Part shown: positions 35,783 through 45,139 of the stretch, in pieces
Numbering within the stretch: position 1 is the first letter of the stretch
Layout: the number at the start of each line of letters is the position of its first letter
Assembly: GCF_004335085.1 (NCBI RefSeq)
Contig: NZ_RQRS01000013.1
Location: forward strand, 1 to 64,000
Direction: 5' to 3'
DNA: 64,000 nucleotides
Source: Pedobacter nototheniae
GTDB lineage: Bacteria > Bacteroidota > Bacteroidia > Sphingobacteriales > Sphingobacteriaceae
The notes under the pieces: generated by a model
Databases searched by the model: none
The model's input: only the letters and a program-made list of their open reading frames with translations
Told to the model about the DNA's origin: nothing
Program-made: the position numbers and the translations under genes

Positions 35783-38700
35783 ATGCAACTCACCCGATTA
35801 GAAATTAAAGGTTTTAAAAGCTTTGGCGATAAAGTTACCATTAACTTTAACGAGGGTGTTACGGCTATTGTAGGTCCAAATGGTTGCGGAAAATCCAATG
35901 TAATTGATGCCATGCGCTGGGTTTTGGGCGAGCAAAGTACTCGTGCCCTACGTTCAGAAAAGATGGAAAACATCATCTTTAACGGCACAAAAAATAGAAA
36001 GCAGGCGCAGCTTGCAGAAGTTTCTTTAAGCTTTGATAATACTAAAAATGTACTTCCAACAGCTTATTCACAAGTTACAATTACCCGTAAATTATACCGA
36101 AATGGTGATAGCGAATATCGTTTAAATGATGTTCAGTGCCGTTTAAAAGATATAACAGATTTATTTCTTGATACAGGTATTGGTTCAGATAGCTATTCAA
36201 TTATCGAATTAAAGATGGTTGATGAAATTATTTCCAATAAGGAAAATTCTCGTCGCTCTTTATTTGAAGAAGCTTCAGGAATTTCAAAATACAAACTCAG
36301 AAAAAAACAAACCTTTAACAAGTTAAAAGATACTGAAGCCGATTTAGAACGTGTTGAAGATTTACTTTTTGAAATTGAGAAAAATCTTAAAACTTTAGAA
36401 AATCAGGCTAAAAAGGCAGAACGCTATTATAAATTAAAAGAGCAATACCGCGAGTTAAGTGTTCAGCTTGCTACCCATCGTATTGCTTTTTTCCGTACCG
36501 ATTTAACCGCATTAGAAGGCCAGGAACAGTTACAACAAGTAAATAGAACTGAGCTAAGCACCAAAATTGATACTGGTGAGGCTGAATTGCAAAAGCTTAA
36601 ATTAGGCAGCATAAATCAGGAAAAAAATCTTTCTGTGCAGCAAAGAGCGACCAATGACTTTGTTTCTAAAATTCGTGCTTACGAAAGCGAAAAGAAGGTT
36701 AAAAATGAGCAAATGCGTTTTCTGCAGGAAAAAGAAAACCGTTTGTCAGGTGAGTTGGAAAAGGATAAAAACCAAGTTAATCATATAAAATATAATATTA
36801 AGCGCTTAAATGAGGAAGTGCTAACAGAAACTGAAGTTTTTAATCGCCTTGAATCTGATTTAAAACTTTTAAAGCAAACACTTGATACTTTAAGAGAACA
36901 ACAGCAAACGGAGAAAAACCGGACGGATAATTTGATTAAATCTGTTAACGATTTGCAGAATCAGGTTTATCAATCGCAAAAGGAAATAGATATTTTAAAT
37001 ATCCAAAAAGATGCTTTGGTGCAGGAAACCAATAGAAATGTGGATGATACGGAAACCAAAAGTCTCGAATTAAAAGCTTTTGATCATGCTTTAGCCGAGC
37101 TCGATATTCAGGTACGCGAAAAGCAAAGTAATATTAAGCAATATACGGAAGCTGAGGAAGTATTAAAAACCAAACTGGCGGAGGCAGAAATCAATTTAAG
37201 CTCAAATAAAGAAAAACTTAATGCAGAAAACCGCAAAAGGGATGCAAAGCAAAATGAATATAACCTTACAAAATCACTTGTAGATAGTTTAGAAGGCTTT
37301 CCAGAGTCTATTCGTTTCTTAAAAAAGAACAATTCCTTTGCAAAAAGTGCCCTTCTCCTTTCTGATATTTTATTCTGTAATGAAGATTATCGTATCGCAA
37401 TTGAGAACTATTTGGAGCCCGTAATGAACCATTATGTAGTTGAAAAATATGCGGACGCAGTTCAGGCAATTAATCTATTAACAGATGCAAGCCGAGGAAG
37501 AGCAAATTTCTTTATTTTAGAAAATGTGCCTGATAAAAACCCTTTATTAAAAGAACATGATGGCCTTATTTCTGCTTTACAAGTTATAGAAGTTGATAAA
37601 AAATACCAGCATCTTTGCAATTTGTTGCTTCAAAATGTATACATCGCGACTGGCGAACAAGAGCAATTATTTAAGCAAACTCCAACAGAAGGACTTACTA
37701 TTTTGGCTAAAAATGGGAAGTATGCACAAACAAAATTTACTTTGGCAGGTGGCTCCGTTGGTTTATTTGAAGGAAAGAGAATTGGTCGTGCTAAAAATTT
37801 AGAAAACTTAGCAAAAGAAGTAAAATCTGCAGAAACACTTATTAATCAATACAATGCAGCAATTGCGACTGAAACAGATAACATTTTCAATCTGAAAGAG
37901 GCATCAAGACTTAATCAGATTAACGCCCTGCAACAGGAATTAAATCGCCTAAATAACGAGCATATTTCTGTGCAAACCCGTAGAGATCAATACCATGAGT
38001 TTATTACCACGAGCGAAAACCGTAAAGCGGATATTGCTCAAAAGATTGTTTCGATAGAAAAAGGTTTGTCTGAAAAGCTTCCGGCATTGGTTGCATTACA
38101 AAAAAATCAGCAAGAAGCGCACATTAATCTACAGGAGCAACAAATTAACTATCAAGAAATTGCCGATCAGGTTAATGAATTGGCTGGAAAATACAATCAG
38201 GATAATATCCGTTTTCATCAGCAACAAAACAAACTTTCTGGCCTTGAAAAGGATTTAGACTATCGTTTTGTGCAGGAAGAAGCTTTGAATAAACGTGTAG
38301 AACAGAATGAAAAAGACCTGCAGGAAACCTTAACAGAAATCACTAAAACTCTTCAGCATACTGATTTAAATGATGATACGCTTTTAGAAATGTATCAACA
38401 ACGCGAGGAAATGGAAAAGGGACTTGCCGAAGCGGAAAAAGAATATTTTGAAAGCAAGGGTAATATTAATGAAGTTGAAGGAAACCTAACAACTCTTCGT
38501 AAAAATAGAGAGGAAACCGACTTTCTATTAACTGAATTAAAAGATAAGAAAAATGCATTAAAAATAGACTTAAATGCTTTAAAAGAGCGCCTTGCAGTTG
38601 AATTTAACATAGATATTAATGACCTTTTAGAAACTGAAACTGAAGTAACTGAAAGCGAATTTGATTTAAGGCAAAAAGTAGAGAAAATGAAGCGACAGCT

Positions 38701-39316
38701 TGATGAGTTTGGAGCAATTAACTCTATGGCTATGGAAGCTTACAAGGAAATGGATGAGCGTTATACCTTTATTCAGAACCAAAAAAAGGATCTTATTGCA
38801 GCAAAAACTGATCTTTTGCAAACCATTAAAGAAATTGATGATACCGCAAAAGAGAAATTTATGCAGGCTTTTACGCAGGCAAGAGAGCACTTTATTGTAG
38901 TTTTTCGCTCTTTATTTAATGATGAAGATAGCTGTGACTTAATTTTATCAGATACCGCTAATCCTCTGGAAGCTGATATTGATATTATTGCCCGTCCGAA
39001 GGGAAAAAGACCGCTATCTATTAATCAATTATCTGGTGGCGAAAAAACTTTAACCGCTACAGCGCTCCTATTCTCCCTTTATCTTTTAAAACCTGCACCA
39101 TTTTGTATTTTTGACGAGGTAGATGCCCCCTTAGACGATACCAATATTGATAAATTCAATAATATTATCCGGAAATTCTCAGATCAGTCTCAATTTATTA
39201 TCGTATCGCATAACAAACGTACTATTGCCAGTACAGATATAATTTATGGTGTAACAATGGTTGAACAAGGCGTTTCAAGAGTTGTAGCCGTAGATTTAAG
39301 AGAAGTAGCAGCTTAA
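35783..39316 (+). CDS. Chromosome segregation ATPase SMC
   Basis: 1177-aa SMC protein that organises and segregates the chromosome with ScpA/ScpB. The N-terminal head has Walker A GPNGCGKS at residues 31-38. Long coiled-coil arms flank a hinge at about residues 520-650 (EGFPESIRFLKKN ... AGGSVGLFEGKRIGR). The C-terminal head has the signature LSGGEKTLTATAL, Walker B FCIFDEVDAPLDD and the IVSHNKRTI switch. Length matches the bacterial SMC family. It starts at the first ATG of the conserved QLTRLEIKGFKSF sequence. No scp genes are in the window. Confidence 0.96.
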   Translation: MQLTRLEIKGFKSFGDKVTINFNEGVTAIVGPNGCGKSNVIDAMRWVLGEQSTRALRSEKMENIIFNGTKNRKQAQLAEVSLSFDNTKNVLPTAYSQVTITRKLYRNGDSEYRLNDVQCRLKDITDLFLDTGIGSDSYSIIELKMVDEIISNKENSRRSLFEEASGISKYKLRKKQTFNKLKDTEADLERVEDLLFEIEKNLKTLENQAKKAERYYKLKEQYRELSVQLATHRIAFFRTDLTALEGQEQLQQVNRTELSTKIDTGEAELQKLKLGSINQEKNLSVQQRATNDFVSKIRAYESEKKVKNEQMRFLQEKENRLSGELEKDKNQVNHIKYNIKRLNEEVLTETEVFNRLESDLKLLKQTLDTLREQQQTEKNRTDNLIKSVNDLQNQVYQSQKEIDILNIQKDALVQETNRNVDDTETKSLELKAFDHALAELDIQVREKQSNIKQYTEAEEVLKTKLAEAEINLSSNKEKLNAENRKRDAKQNEYNLTKSLVDSLEGFPESIRFLKKNNSFAKSALLLSDILFCNEDYRIAIENYLEPVMNHYVVEKYADAVQAINLLTDASRGRANFFILENVPDKNPLLKEHDGLISALQVIEVDKKYQHLCNLLLQNVYIATGEQEQLFKQTPTEGLTILAKNGKYAQTKFTLAGGSVGLFEGKRIGRAKNLENLAKEVKSAETLINQYNAAIATETDNIFNLKEASRLNQINALQQELNRLNNEHISVQTRRDQYHEFITTSENRKADIAQKIVSIEKGLSEKLPALVALQKNQQEAHINLQEQQINYQEIADQVNELAGKYNQDNIRFHQQQNKLSGLEKDLDYRFVQEEALNKRVEQNEKDLQETLTEITKTLQHTDLNDDTLLEMYQQREEMEKGLAEAEKEYFESKGNINEVEGNLTTLRKNREETDFLLTELKDKKNALKIDLNALKERLAVEFNIDINDLLETETEVTESEFDLRQKVEKMKRQLDEFGAINSMAMEAYKEMDERYTFIQNQKKDLIAAKTDLLQTIKEIDDTAKEKFMQAFTQAREHFIVVFRSLFNDEDSCDLILSDTANPLEADIDIIARPKGKRPLSINQLSGGEKTLTATALLFSLYLLKPAPFCIFDEVDAPLDDTNIDKFNNIIRKFSDQSQFIIVSHNKRTIASTDIIYGVTMVEQGVSRVVAVDLREVAA

Positions 39317-39370
39317 TTTTTATCTCATAGACGGGAATTATTATTAACTTTAATTTTAGTTAATTACAAT

Positions 39371-39958
39371 ATGAGTATGAAAAACATTGTTAAATATGCC
39401 CTTGTAGCTGTTCTGTTATTGTTTACCAAATATTCCTTTTCCCAGGAAGACGTTTCTTCTCCTCTGAAATATAAAAAAGCTTTGGTTAATTATGAGGATT
39501 TCAAAAACCTCGTAACAGCAGTAGAAAATCATAGAAGAGATCGCCTAATCAATTTAGATACATTTTTAAAAATGAGTAAAGAGAAAAATGTAATTATTTT
39601 AGATGCACGTTCTACATTTAGATATAAAAGAAAGCATTTAAAAGGGGCTAAATCATTAAGTTTTACAGATTTTACTCAACAAAATCTCAATCAACTTATC
39701 CCCGATGTTAATACAAAAATATTAATTTACTGTAATAATAATTTTGAGGGAGATCAAGTAGATTTTGCATCAAAGATTGCCACACCTAAACCTCAAATGG
39801 AAAGTCAGATTCTATCCAATAGAAAGCCAATAATGCTTGCGCTAAATATTCCAACATACATCAATCTTTATGGTTATGGATATAGAAATGTGTACGAATT
39901 GAATGAACTGGTAAATGTGAATGACAAAAGAATTAAGTTTGAAGGAACAGTGAAATAA
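39371..39958 (+). CDS. Rhodanese-like domain protein, exported
   Basis: 195 aa (or 193 from the ATG at 39377) with a signal peptide ending TKYSFSQ. A rhodanese-type domain follows: NVIILDARSTFRYKRKHLKGA, then SLSFTDF and KILIYCNNNFEG, where the Cys occupies the active-site position. It may transfer sulfur or act as a redox-active periplasmic protein; the partner is unknown. It is 54 nt after smc, with no terminator seen between, so read-through is possible. Confidence 0.8.
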   Translation: MSMKNIVKYALVAVLLLFTKYSFSQEDVSSPLKYKKALVNYEDFKNLVTAVENHRRDRLINLDTFLKMSKEKNVIILDARSTFRYKRKHLKGAKSLSFTDFTQQNLNQLIPDVNTKILIYCNNNFEGDQVDFASKIATPKPQMESQILSNRKPIMLALNIPTYINLYGYGYRNVYELNELVNVNDKRIKFEGTVK

Positions 39959-40053
39959 ATTTGAGAGTTTATTAGTCTTAATTTTTATGCAATACGGTTG
40001 AATAAACGACGTTTTCTTTCAATAATTAATACCTTTAAGCCAAATAACATTAA

Positions 40054-40998
40054 ATGAAAATCCTATATATTATCCCTTTAGCACTTATGCTAAGTTGCTG
40101 TTCATCTGTTAAAAATCAGCAGGGAACCACTCAAAATGTAGATAACCAATTGATAAAAGATGTGCAAGTCCTTTCGTCTGACGCTTATCAAGGCAGAAAA
40201 ACTGGAACAAAAGGAGCAGAAATGGCAAGAGCTTACATTGTTGACAGATTTATTAAATTGGGCTTAAAATCTTACCCCGCAAATGTAAATTATGCCCAAG
40301 AATTTACTTTTAAATCCAAAGGAGCAACTGTTAATGGCACAAATATAGTAGGTTACATTCCTGGAAAAAGTGGAAATGTGGTGGTTATTTCTGCCCATTA
40401 TGATCATTTAGGTATAGTTAAAGATGTTATATTTAATGGTGCAGATGATAATGCATCTGGAGTTGCAGGCTTATTAAAAATTGCTGCTTATTTTTCAAAG
40501 AACAAACCAAATAACACCCTAATTTTTGCGGCATTTGATGCTGAAGAAGTTGGTTTACAAGGCGCTAAAGCATTTGTTTCTAACCCACCAGTGCCAATTA
40601 ACACCATAAGCTTAAATCTAAATATGGATATGATTAGTCATAGCGATAAAGGTGAATTATACGTTTGTGGAACTTTTAAATACCCAGAACTTAAAAAATA
40701 TGTTGTTAATAATAACCCTAAAATAAAGGTTTTATTAGGACATGATGATCCAAAGTTGGGGCATGAAGATTGGACAAATCAAAGCGATCAAGGTGCATTT
40801 AATTCAAAAAATATCCCTTTTTTATACTTTGGAGTCGAAGATCATAAAGATTACCATCAATCAACAGATAAGTTTGAAACCATTACCCAATCATTTTTTA
40901 ATGATGCCGCAAATGCAGTTTTAGAAGTAGCAAAAAATGTTGATCGTCAAACAGGCTTGCAATTATCCCTTAAAAACAAAACAATGATGAAGAATTAG
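40054..40998 (+). CDS. M28-family metallopeptidase, lipoprotein
   Basis: 314-aa lipoprotein (LMLSCCSSV) with an M28 aminopeptidase domain. Zinc ligands are visible: His in SAHYDHLG, Asp in FNGADDNASGVAG, the catalytic Glu pair in FDAEEVGLQG, Asp in NLNMDMISH, and a final His in DYHQSTD. It probably removes N-terminal residues from peptides in the periplasm or at the surface. Single gene with its own terminator. Confidence 0.9.
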   Translation: MKILYIIPLALMLSCCSSVKNQQGTTQNVDNQLIKDVQVLSSDAYQGRKTGTKGAEMARAYIVDRFIKLGLKSYPANVNYAQEFTFKSKGATVNGTNIVGYIPGKSGNVVVISAHYDHLGIVKDVIFNGADDNASGVAGLLKIAAYFSKNKPNNTLIFAAFDAEEVGLQGAKAFVSNPPVPINTISLNLNMDMISHSDKGELYVCGTFKYPELKKYVVNNNPKIKVLLGHDDPKLGHEDWTNQSDQGAFNSKNIPFLYFGVEDHKDYHQSTDKFETITQSFFNDAANAVLEVAKNVDRQTGLQLSLKNKTMMKN

Positions 40999-41022
40999 TA
41001 ATCTTTTCACTTAATAATTTTA

Positions 41023-41045
41023 AAACCTGCCCTATCGGCAGGTTT
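41023..41045 (+). terminator. Rho-independent terminator of the M28 gene
   Basis: AAACCTGCC (41023-41031) pairs with GGCAGGTTT (41037-41045) across a 5-nt loop, followed by a T-run. It starts 25 nt after the stop codon. Confidence 0.92.
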
Positions 41046-41104
41046 TTTTGTTTAAAGTTAATTCCAAATAAAAAATAAAATTCTGTAATTCAAATACTTA
41101 ACAA

Positions 41105-41173
41105 CAAACTACAAAAATAGTTTGAAAACTATAAAAATAGTAGTAACTTCAATTAAGCAAACTATAAAAATAG
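41105..41173. promoter_or_regulatory. Three BlaI-type operator boxes
   Basis: Near-identical 16-bp palindromes: AACTACAAAAATAGTT (41105-41120), AACTATAAAAATAGTA (41125-41140) and AACTATAAAAATAGTT (41158-41173). All share the form AACTA-N6-TAGTT. They precede the BlaI-like start codon by 5-74 nt, where the dimeric repressor would block transcription of its own operon. The box period is 20 and 33 nt. Confidence 0.8.
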
Positions 41174-41178
41174 TTACA

Positions 41179-41550
41179 ATGATAAAAGAACTTACAAAAG
41201 CGGAAGAACAAATTATGCTGATCCTTTGGGAACTGGGTGAAGCGCTAGTAAAAGAAGTAATAGAGAAAATGCCAGAACCGAAACCTGCATACAATACTGT
41301 TTCAACTGTTATTAGGGTTTTAGAAACCAAAGGTTTTATCGATCATAAGGCAATAGGAAACACGCACATCTATTTCCCCACAATACAAGAATCTGATTAT
41401 AAACACTTTGCTTTTGACAAGGTAATGAACAATTACTTTGAAAATTCTTACGAAAGTTTAGTTTCTTTTCTCGTAAAGGAAAAAAGTTTAAGTAAAAGTG
41501 AATTAGATGAAATTATTCAACTGGCAGAGAAACTTAAAAAAGATAAATGA
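41179..41550 (+). CDS. BlaI/MecI/CopY-family repressor
   Basis: 123-aa winged-helix repressor. The start is the ATG at 41179 (MIKELTKAEEQIMLILWELG); the longer frame from 41122 would be translated through two operator boxes. The recognition part contains KPAYNTVSTVIRVLETKGFI and the dimerisation helix follows (SLVSFLVKEKSLSKSELDEI). In the family, the cognate membrane protease cleaves the repressor to induce the operon. Its stop overlaps the start of the M56 gene in an ATGA. Confidence 0.92.
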   Translation: MIKELTKAEEQIMLILWELGEALVKEVIEKMPEPKPAYNTVSTVIRVLETKGFIDHKAIGNTHIYFPTIQESDYKHFAFDKVMNNYFENSYESLVSFLVKEKSLSKSELDEIIQLAEKLKKDK

Positions 41551-43217
41551 TGAACTGGTTCTATTATTTACTCGAGTCAAATTTGTACCTCACCCTATTT
41601 TATGGGTTTTACAAATTATTTCTACAGAAAGAAACCTTTTATACTGCAAATCGATGTTTCTTGATATTTAGTACAGTGTTTTCATTCATTTTTCCGCTAC
41701 TAAAAATAGGATATTTTAATCCGATACTACCTAATTTTATCCCTGAAGATGACTTCACACAATATACAACTGAAGCAATTGATTTTCAACAAGCTGCATC
41801 AAAACAGTCTGATTTTTTTAATCTGTCTCAACTCTTATTAATTGTGTATGCTTTAGTAACGTTTATACTGCTTTGTAAAACCGTAATCGGTGTTCTTAAA
41901 ATCAATAAAATCCTAAGAAAATCGACACAAAGGGTAGAAAATGGAATAAAAATAGTTGAATTACAAAATTCAAAATTTGCCTTTTCCTTTTTCAACTTAC
42001 TTTTTATTGATCCATTATTACCGCAAAGAAATATCATTTTAAAGCATGAAATGGTTCATATTAAACAAAAACATAGTTACGATATATTATTTTTTGAATT
42101 AACTCAAATCATCAACTGGTTTAATCCAATTACCTACCTAATTAAAAGCGAGATAAGAACCACTCATGAATATCTTGCTGATGAACAAATGACAGAAAAA
42201 GATGATGAAAAATACGATTATGCCATGTTTCTCATCCAAAATTCGCAAGGAATTAACGTTGTCAATTTAACGAATCAAATGTTTAGTACCTCAATATTAA
42301 AAAAACGAATTAAAATGTTAAATCAGAAAAAATCCAGCAAATGGTCAAGGCTAAGGTTATTATTAACTTTACCTTTAGTAGGCGGAATAGTTTCTTTATC
42401 AACTATGGCCTTTACAAAAGATTATGGAATTGTAGATCTTTATTCAGGCAAAAACCAAGCGAAACTGGCTATAAGACAAGATACAGTTAAAAAAGCTTTT
42501 CGTTCAAATGGCATTAATGTACCGAATTTAAGCACTGTTTATTTTGATTACAGGTTTAATGAAGAACAGAAAAAGCCAATGCCCGTGAGTAAAAGATTAT
42601 TAATTGTTAACAGTAAAGAAGTTGAGCCAGGCACCTTAGGAGGCGTAAAAAATGTGAATCACATTATATTATTGAATCCTGAGAACGGATTTAAAAAATA
42701 TGGAGAAAAGGGAAAAAACGGGGTTATTGAAATCATTGGTTCAAAGGCAACTATTTTAGATATTCCTGCACCGCCACCTCCAATGGAACCAGCATCTCCA
42801 CCAAAACCACCTAAACCACCTAAACCGCCAAAAAAAGGCACAAAAATAACAAACAGAATTGGTGAGCCTCGTACTCATCTTCAACCACCACCGGCAATTG
42901 AGCCGAAACCAGAAGTGCAGAAAAATACAGCTGCAATCAGCCCGCCCCCACTATTCTCAAAACTTTCTCTTAATAGAGGAAAAAGTGAATTATTAGTTAT
43001 CCCAGACTCTGATTTTAAGGTTAAAACATTAACCGTATATAATGAAAAGGGTAAAGTTGTATACAATAATACCAATTATGAAAACGATTGGAATGGCAAT
43101 AACGGCAATTATGGAAAATACCTTTCGTCATTGCCAGCCGGTAAATATCAGTACCTTATGAAAATTGATGGAAAGCCCTATTTAAATAAAAGAGGTGTAG
43201 TTAATTTAACCGATTAA
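41547..43217 (+). CDS. M56 (BlaR1-type) sensor protease with plug-like and sorting-like C-terminus
   Basis: 556-aa membrane protein. Residues 1-110 hold three spans; the zinc site is HEMVHIKQKH starting at His167, with TTHEYLADEQ supplying the second Glu. A fourth span lies near residue 270. The periplasmic part has GGVKNVNHIILL and KYGEKGKNGVIEI, a pattern shared with TonB-receptor plug domains and often seen in Bacteroidota M56 proteins, then a Pro-rich linker (KPPKPPKPPKPP). The last 80 aa (TLTVYNEKGKVVYNN, NYENDWNGNN, LPAGKYQYLM) resemble the T9SS type B / gliding-motility C-terminal domain. It should sense an envelope signal and inactivate BlaI. Confidence 0.85.
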   Translation: MMNWFYYLLESNLYLTLFYGFYKLFLQKETFYTANRCFLIFSTVFSFIFPLLKIGYFNPILPNFIPEDDFTQYTTEAIDFQQAASKQSDFFNLSQLLLIVYALVTFILLCKTVIGVLKINKILRKSTQRVENGIKIVELQNSKFAFSFFNLLFIDPLLPQRNIILKHEMVHIKQKHSYDILFFELTQIINWFNPITYLIKSEIRTTHEYLADEQMTEKDDEKYDYAMFLIQNSQGINVVNLTNQMFSTSILKKRIKMLNQKKSSKWSRLRLLLTLPLVGGIVSLSTMAFTKDYGIVDLYSGKNQAKLAIRQDTVKKAFRSNGINVPNLSTVYFDYRFNEEQKKPMPVSKRLLIVNSKEVEPGTLGGVKNVNHIILLNPENGFKKYGEKGKNGVIEIIGSKATILDIPAPPPPMEPASPPKPPKPPKPPKKGTKITNRIGEPRTHLQPPPAIEPKPEVQKNTAAISPPPLFSKLSLNRGKSELLVIPDSDFKVKTLTVYNEKGKVVYNNTNYENDWNGNNGNYGKYLSSLPAGKYQYLMKIDGKPYLNKRGVVNLTD

Positions 43218-43219
43218 GA

Positions 43220-43855
43220 TTATTGTGGCACATAAACCACGTATTTTGTTTCAAAGAAATCTTCACTAAAATAATCTGAAAGCGGATATAATTCTGCTTT
43301 CAGTTTTGATTCTTTAATTTCTTCAGCTAAATCCCCTCCTTTTAAATACAAAATACCGTTTGGAATTGCATTAATAGATTCTTTTTTGAATTTACCTTGG
43401 ATCCAAGGATAGAACTCTCCAAGTCTGGTAACAGCCCTTGAAACAATAAAATTGTATTTATTTTTGATTTGTTCGGCCCGTAAATGATCTGCCTGCAGAT
43501 TTTCTAAGCCAAGTGCTGATGCTACTTCCTTAACAACCTTAATTTTTTTTCCGATAGAATCAACCAAATGGAAATTGGTTTCAGGAAAAAGTATGGCTAA
43601 TGGAATACCTGGAAATCCTCCGCCAGTTCCTACATCTAAAACATCCTCGCCTGGTTTAAATGTACAAATTTTAGCTATTCCTAAAGAGTGTAATACATGG
43701 CGTTCATACAATTCTTCAATATCTTTTCTAGAAATTACATTGATTTGTGCATTCCAGAAGCTATATAATTCAAAAAGCTGTTCAAACTGAGCAATTTGTT
43801 TTTCAGTTAAATTTGTAAAGTATTTAAGGATGATGTCAGGTTTAACTTCAAGCAT
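43220..43855 (-). CDS. 16S rRNA (guanine-527-N7)-methyltransferase RsmG
   Basis: 211-aa SAM-dependent methyltransferase. Motif I is DVLDVGTGGGFPGIPLA; the preceding LYERHVLHSLGIA and the following FNFIVSRAVTRL-like KYNFIVSRAVTRL are also RsmG hallmarks. It modifies G527 in the 530 loop of 16S rRNA. It is convergent with the M56 gene (2 nt between stops) and 20 nt downstream of the glycosyltransferase gene, so those two may be cotranscribed. Confidence 0.93.
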   Translation of the reverse strand: MLEVKPDIILKYFTNLTEKQIAQFEQLFELYSFWNAQINVISRKDIEELYERHVLHSLGIAKICTFKPGEDVLDVGTGGGFPGIPLAILFPETNFHLVDSIGKKIKVVKEVASALGLENLQADHLRAEQIKNKYNFIVSRAVTRLGEFYPWIQGKFKKESINAIPNGILYLKGGDLAEEIKESKLKAELYPLSDYFSEDFFETKYVVYVPQ

Positions 43856-43875
43856 ATTTATAACAATTGAGAATC

Positions 43876-45036
43876 TTATTTCCAGTTCACTTTTTTCTTA
43901 CCAAATAGGGCTAAAAAGCCATTAAGTGTTAAAAAGAAGAACAAAAGTATATCTAATATTGGGAACCACCAACGTAAATCGCTATAATTTAAGCGTTTTA
44001 AAATTTTAGGATAAATAAAACAACGAATGATAATGCTTAAAAGCAAAATACCTGCTGCAACATATTGTACTTCTCTGCTAAAAAACATGCAAGCTGCAAA
44101 TGATGCATAAAACAAGAACTGGAAAATAATTTGCACGCTTAAAATAAACTTATGCTTTGATTTATATAGCTTTCCAGCGCCAAAATGACGTTTTTTCTGT
44201 CTTAAGTAGCCCGCCCAACTGGTATTTGGCTCGCTCCAAACATGGCTATCTTTATTAATTCTAACTGCTGTATTTCTATTATTAGCATGTGCATTTACAA
44301 AAAGGTCATCATCACCTGATGGAATATGCATATGCGCAGCGAAGCCTTTATTTTTAAAAAACAAAGATTTTTTATAAGCCATATTACGACCAACGCCCAT
44401 ATAAGGCATTCCTTTTAAGGCAAAAGAAAGATAGTTTACAGCAGTAAAAAAAGTTTCAAAACGTATTAAAGCATTTAGGAGCCCCCTTTTTCTTAAATAT
44501 GGAGAATAACCTAATAAAATTTCTGTTTGCTCTTCGGCAGGTTGCTGCATGTCTCTCAACCAATTTCCTGATGCTGGAGTACAATCTGCATCCGTAAAAA
44601 CAAGCCATTCATTTTTAGCAGCTTTAATCCCCATGGTAACGGCAAACTTCTTGCCTGCAATAAACTTATCGTTATCGAGTACTTTTACTACTTTTAAGTT
44701 TTTATACTGCTTTTCCAGTTCTTCAAGGAAATCCTCTGTACCATCCCATGATCGATCATTAACAACGACAACCTCAAAATCAGGGTAATTTTGAGCAAAT
44801 ATAGACGGCAAGTATTTTTGAAGATTTACGATTTCATTTCGAGCGCAAATAACTACACTAATAGGCTTTAGGGCAATATGGGGCACTTCTTCTATACGTA
44901 TGTTTGCCAATTTTAAATGCACAAAAAGCACATAATACAGTTGTATAAATAAACAAAAGGCCAGAAAAGCTAGCAAACAAAGTTCGGGTAAGGTTAATAT
45001 CACGATGTTAAAATAAAACAGGCACAAATTTCTCAT
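43876..45036 (-). CDS. Family 2 glycosyltransferase, membrane-bound
   Basis: 386 aa. One span at the N-terminus (residues about 12-40), a GT-A domain, and two or three spans at the C-terminus. GT2 landmarks: PISVVICARNEIVNLQKYLP, DFEVVVVNDRSWDGTEDFL, the DAD metal site in WLVFTDADCTP, then SGDDDLFVNA and the QKKRH block for the acceptor site. It probably transfers sugar for a surface glycan or glycolipid. The start could be shortened to a later residue, since the first 15 residues are not distinctive. Confidence 0.88.
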   Translation of the reverse strand: MRNLCLFYFNIVILTLPELCLLAFLAFCLFIQLYYVLFVHLKLANIRIEEVPHIALKPISVVICARNEIVNLQKYLPSIFAQNYPDFEVVVVNDRSWDGTEDFLEELEKQYKNLKVVKVLDNDKFIAGKKFAVTMGIKAAKNEWLVFTDADCTPASGNWLRDMQQPAEEQTEILLGYSPYLRKRGLLNALIRFETFFTAVNYLSFALKGMPYMGVGRNMAYKKSLFFKNKGFAAHMHIPSGDDDLFVNAHANNRNTAVRINKDSHVWSEPNTSWAGYLRQKKRHFGAGKLYKSKHKFILSVQIIFQFLFYASFAACMFFSREVQYVAAGILLLSIIIRCFIYPKILKRLNYSDLRWWFPILDILLFFFLTLNGFLALFGKKKVNWK

Positions 45037-45139
45037 TTTAAATCAGTAATCCACTTTTATGTTGATAAAAAATTAAACAAAAATATGACCTCATAATTTG
45101 CTATTTTTGGCAGATTTTTAGCGAGGAGAAAAGAACGAT

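Noticed and set aside
35760..35783. GGGTTCGATA just before smc, like a tRNA T-loop
   Set aside because: No acceptor stem, anticodon arm or D-arm can be drawn around it; the match is a chance 10-mer.
39317..39370. The rhodanese gene as part of an smc operon
   Set aside because: The 54-nt gap has no terminator, but no functional link is known and spacing alone does not prove cotranscription.
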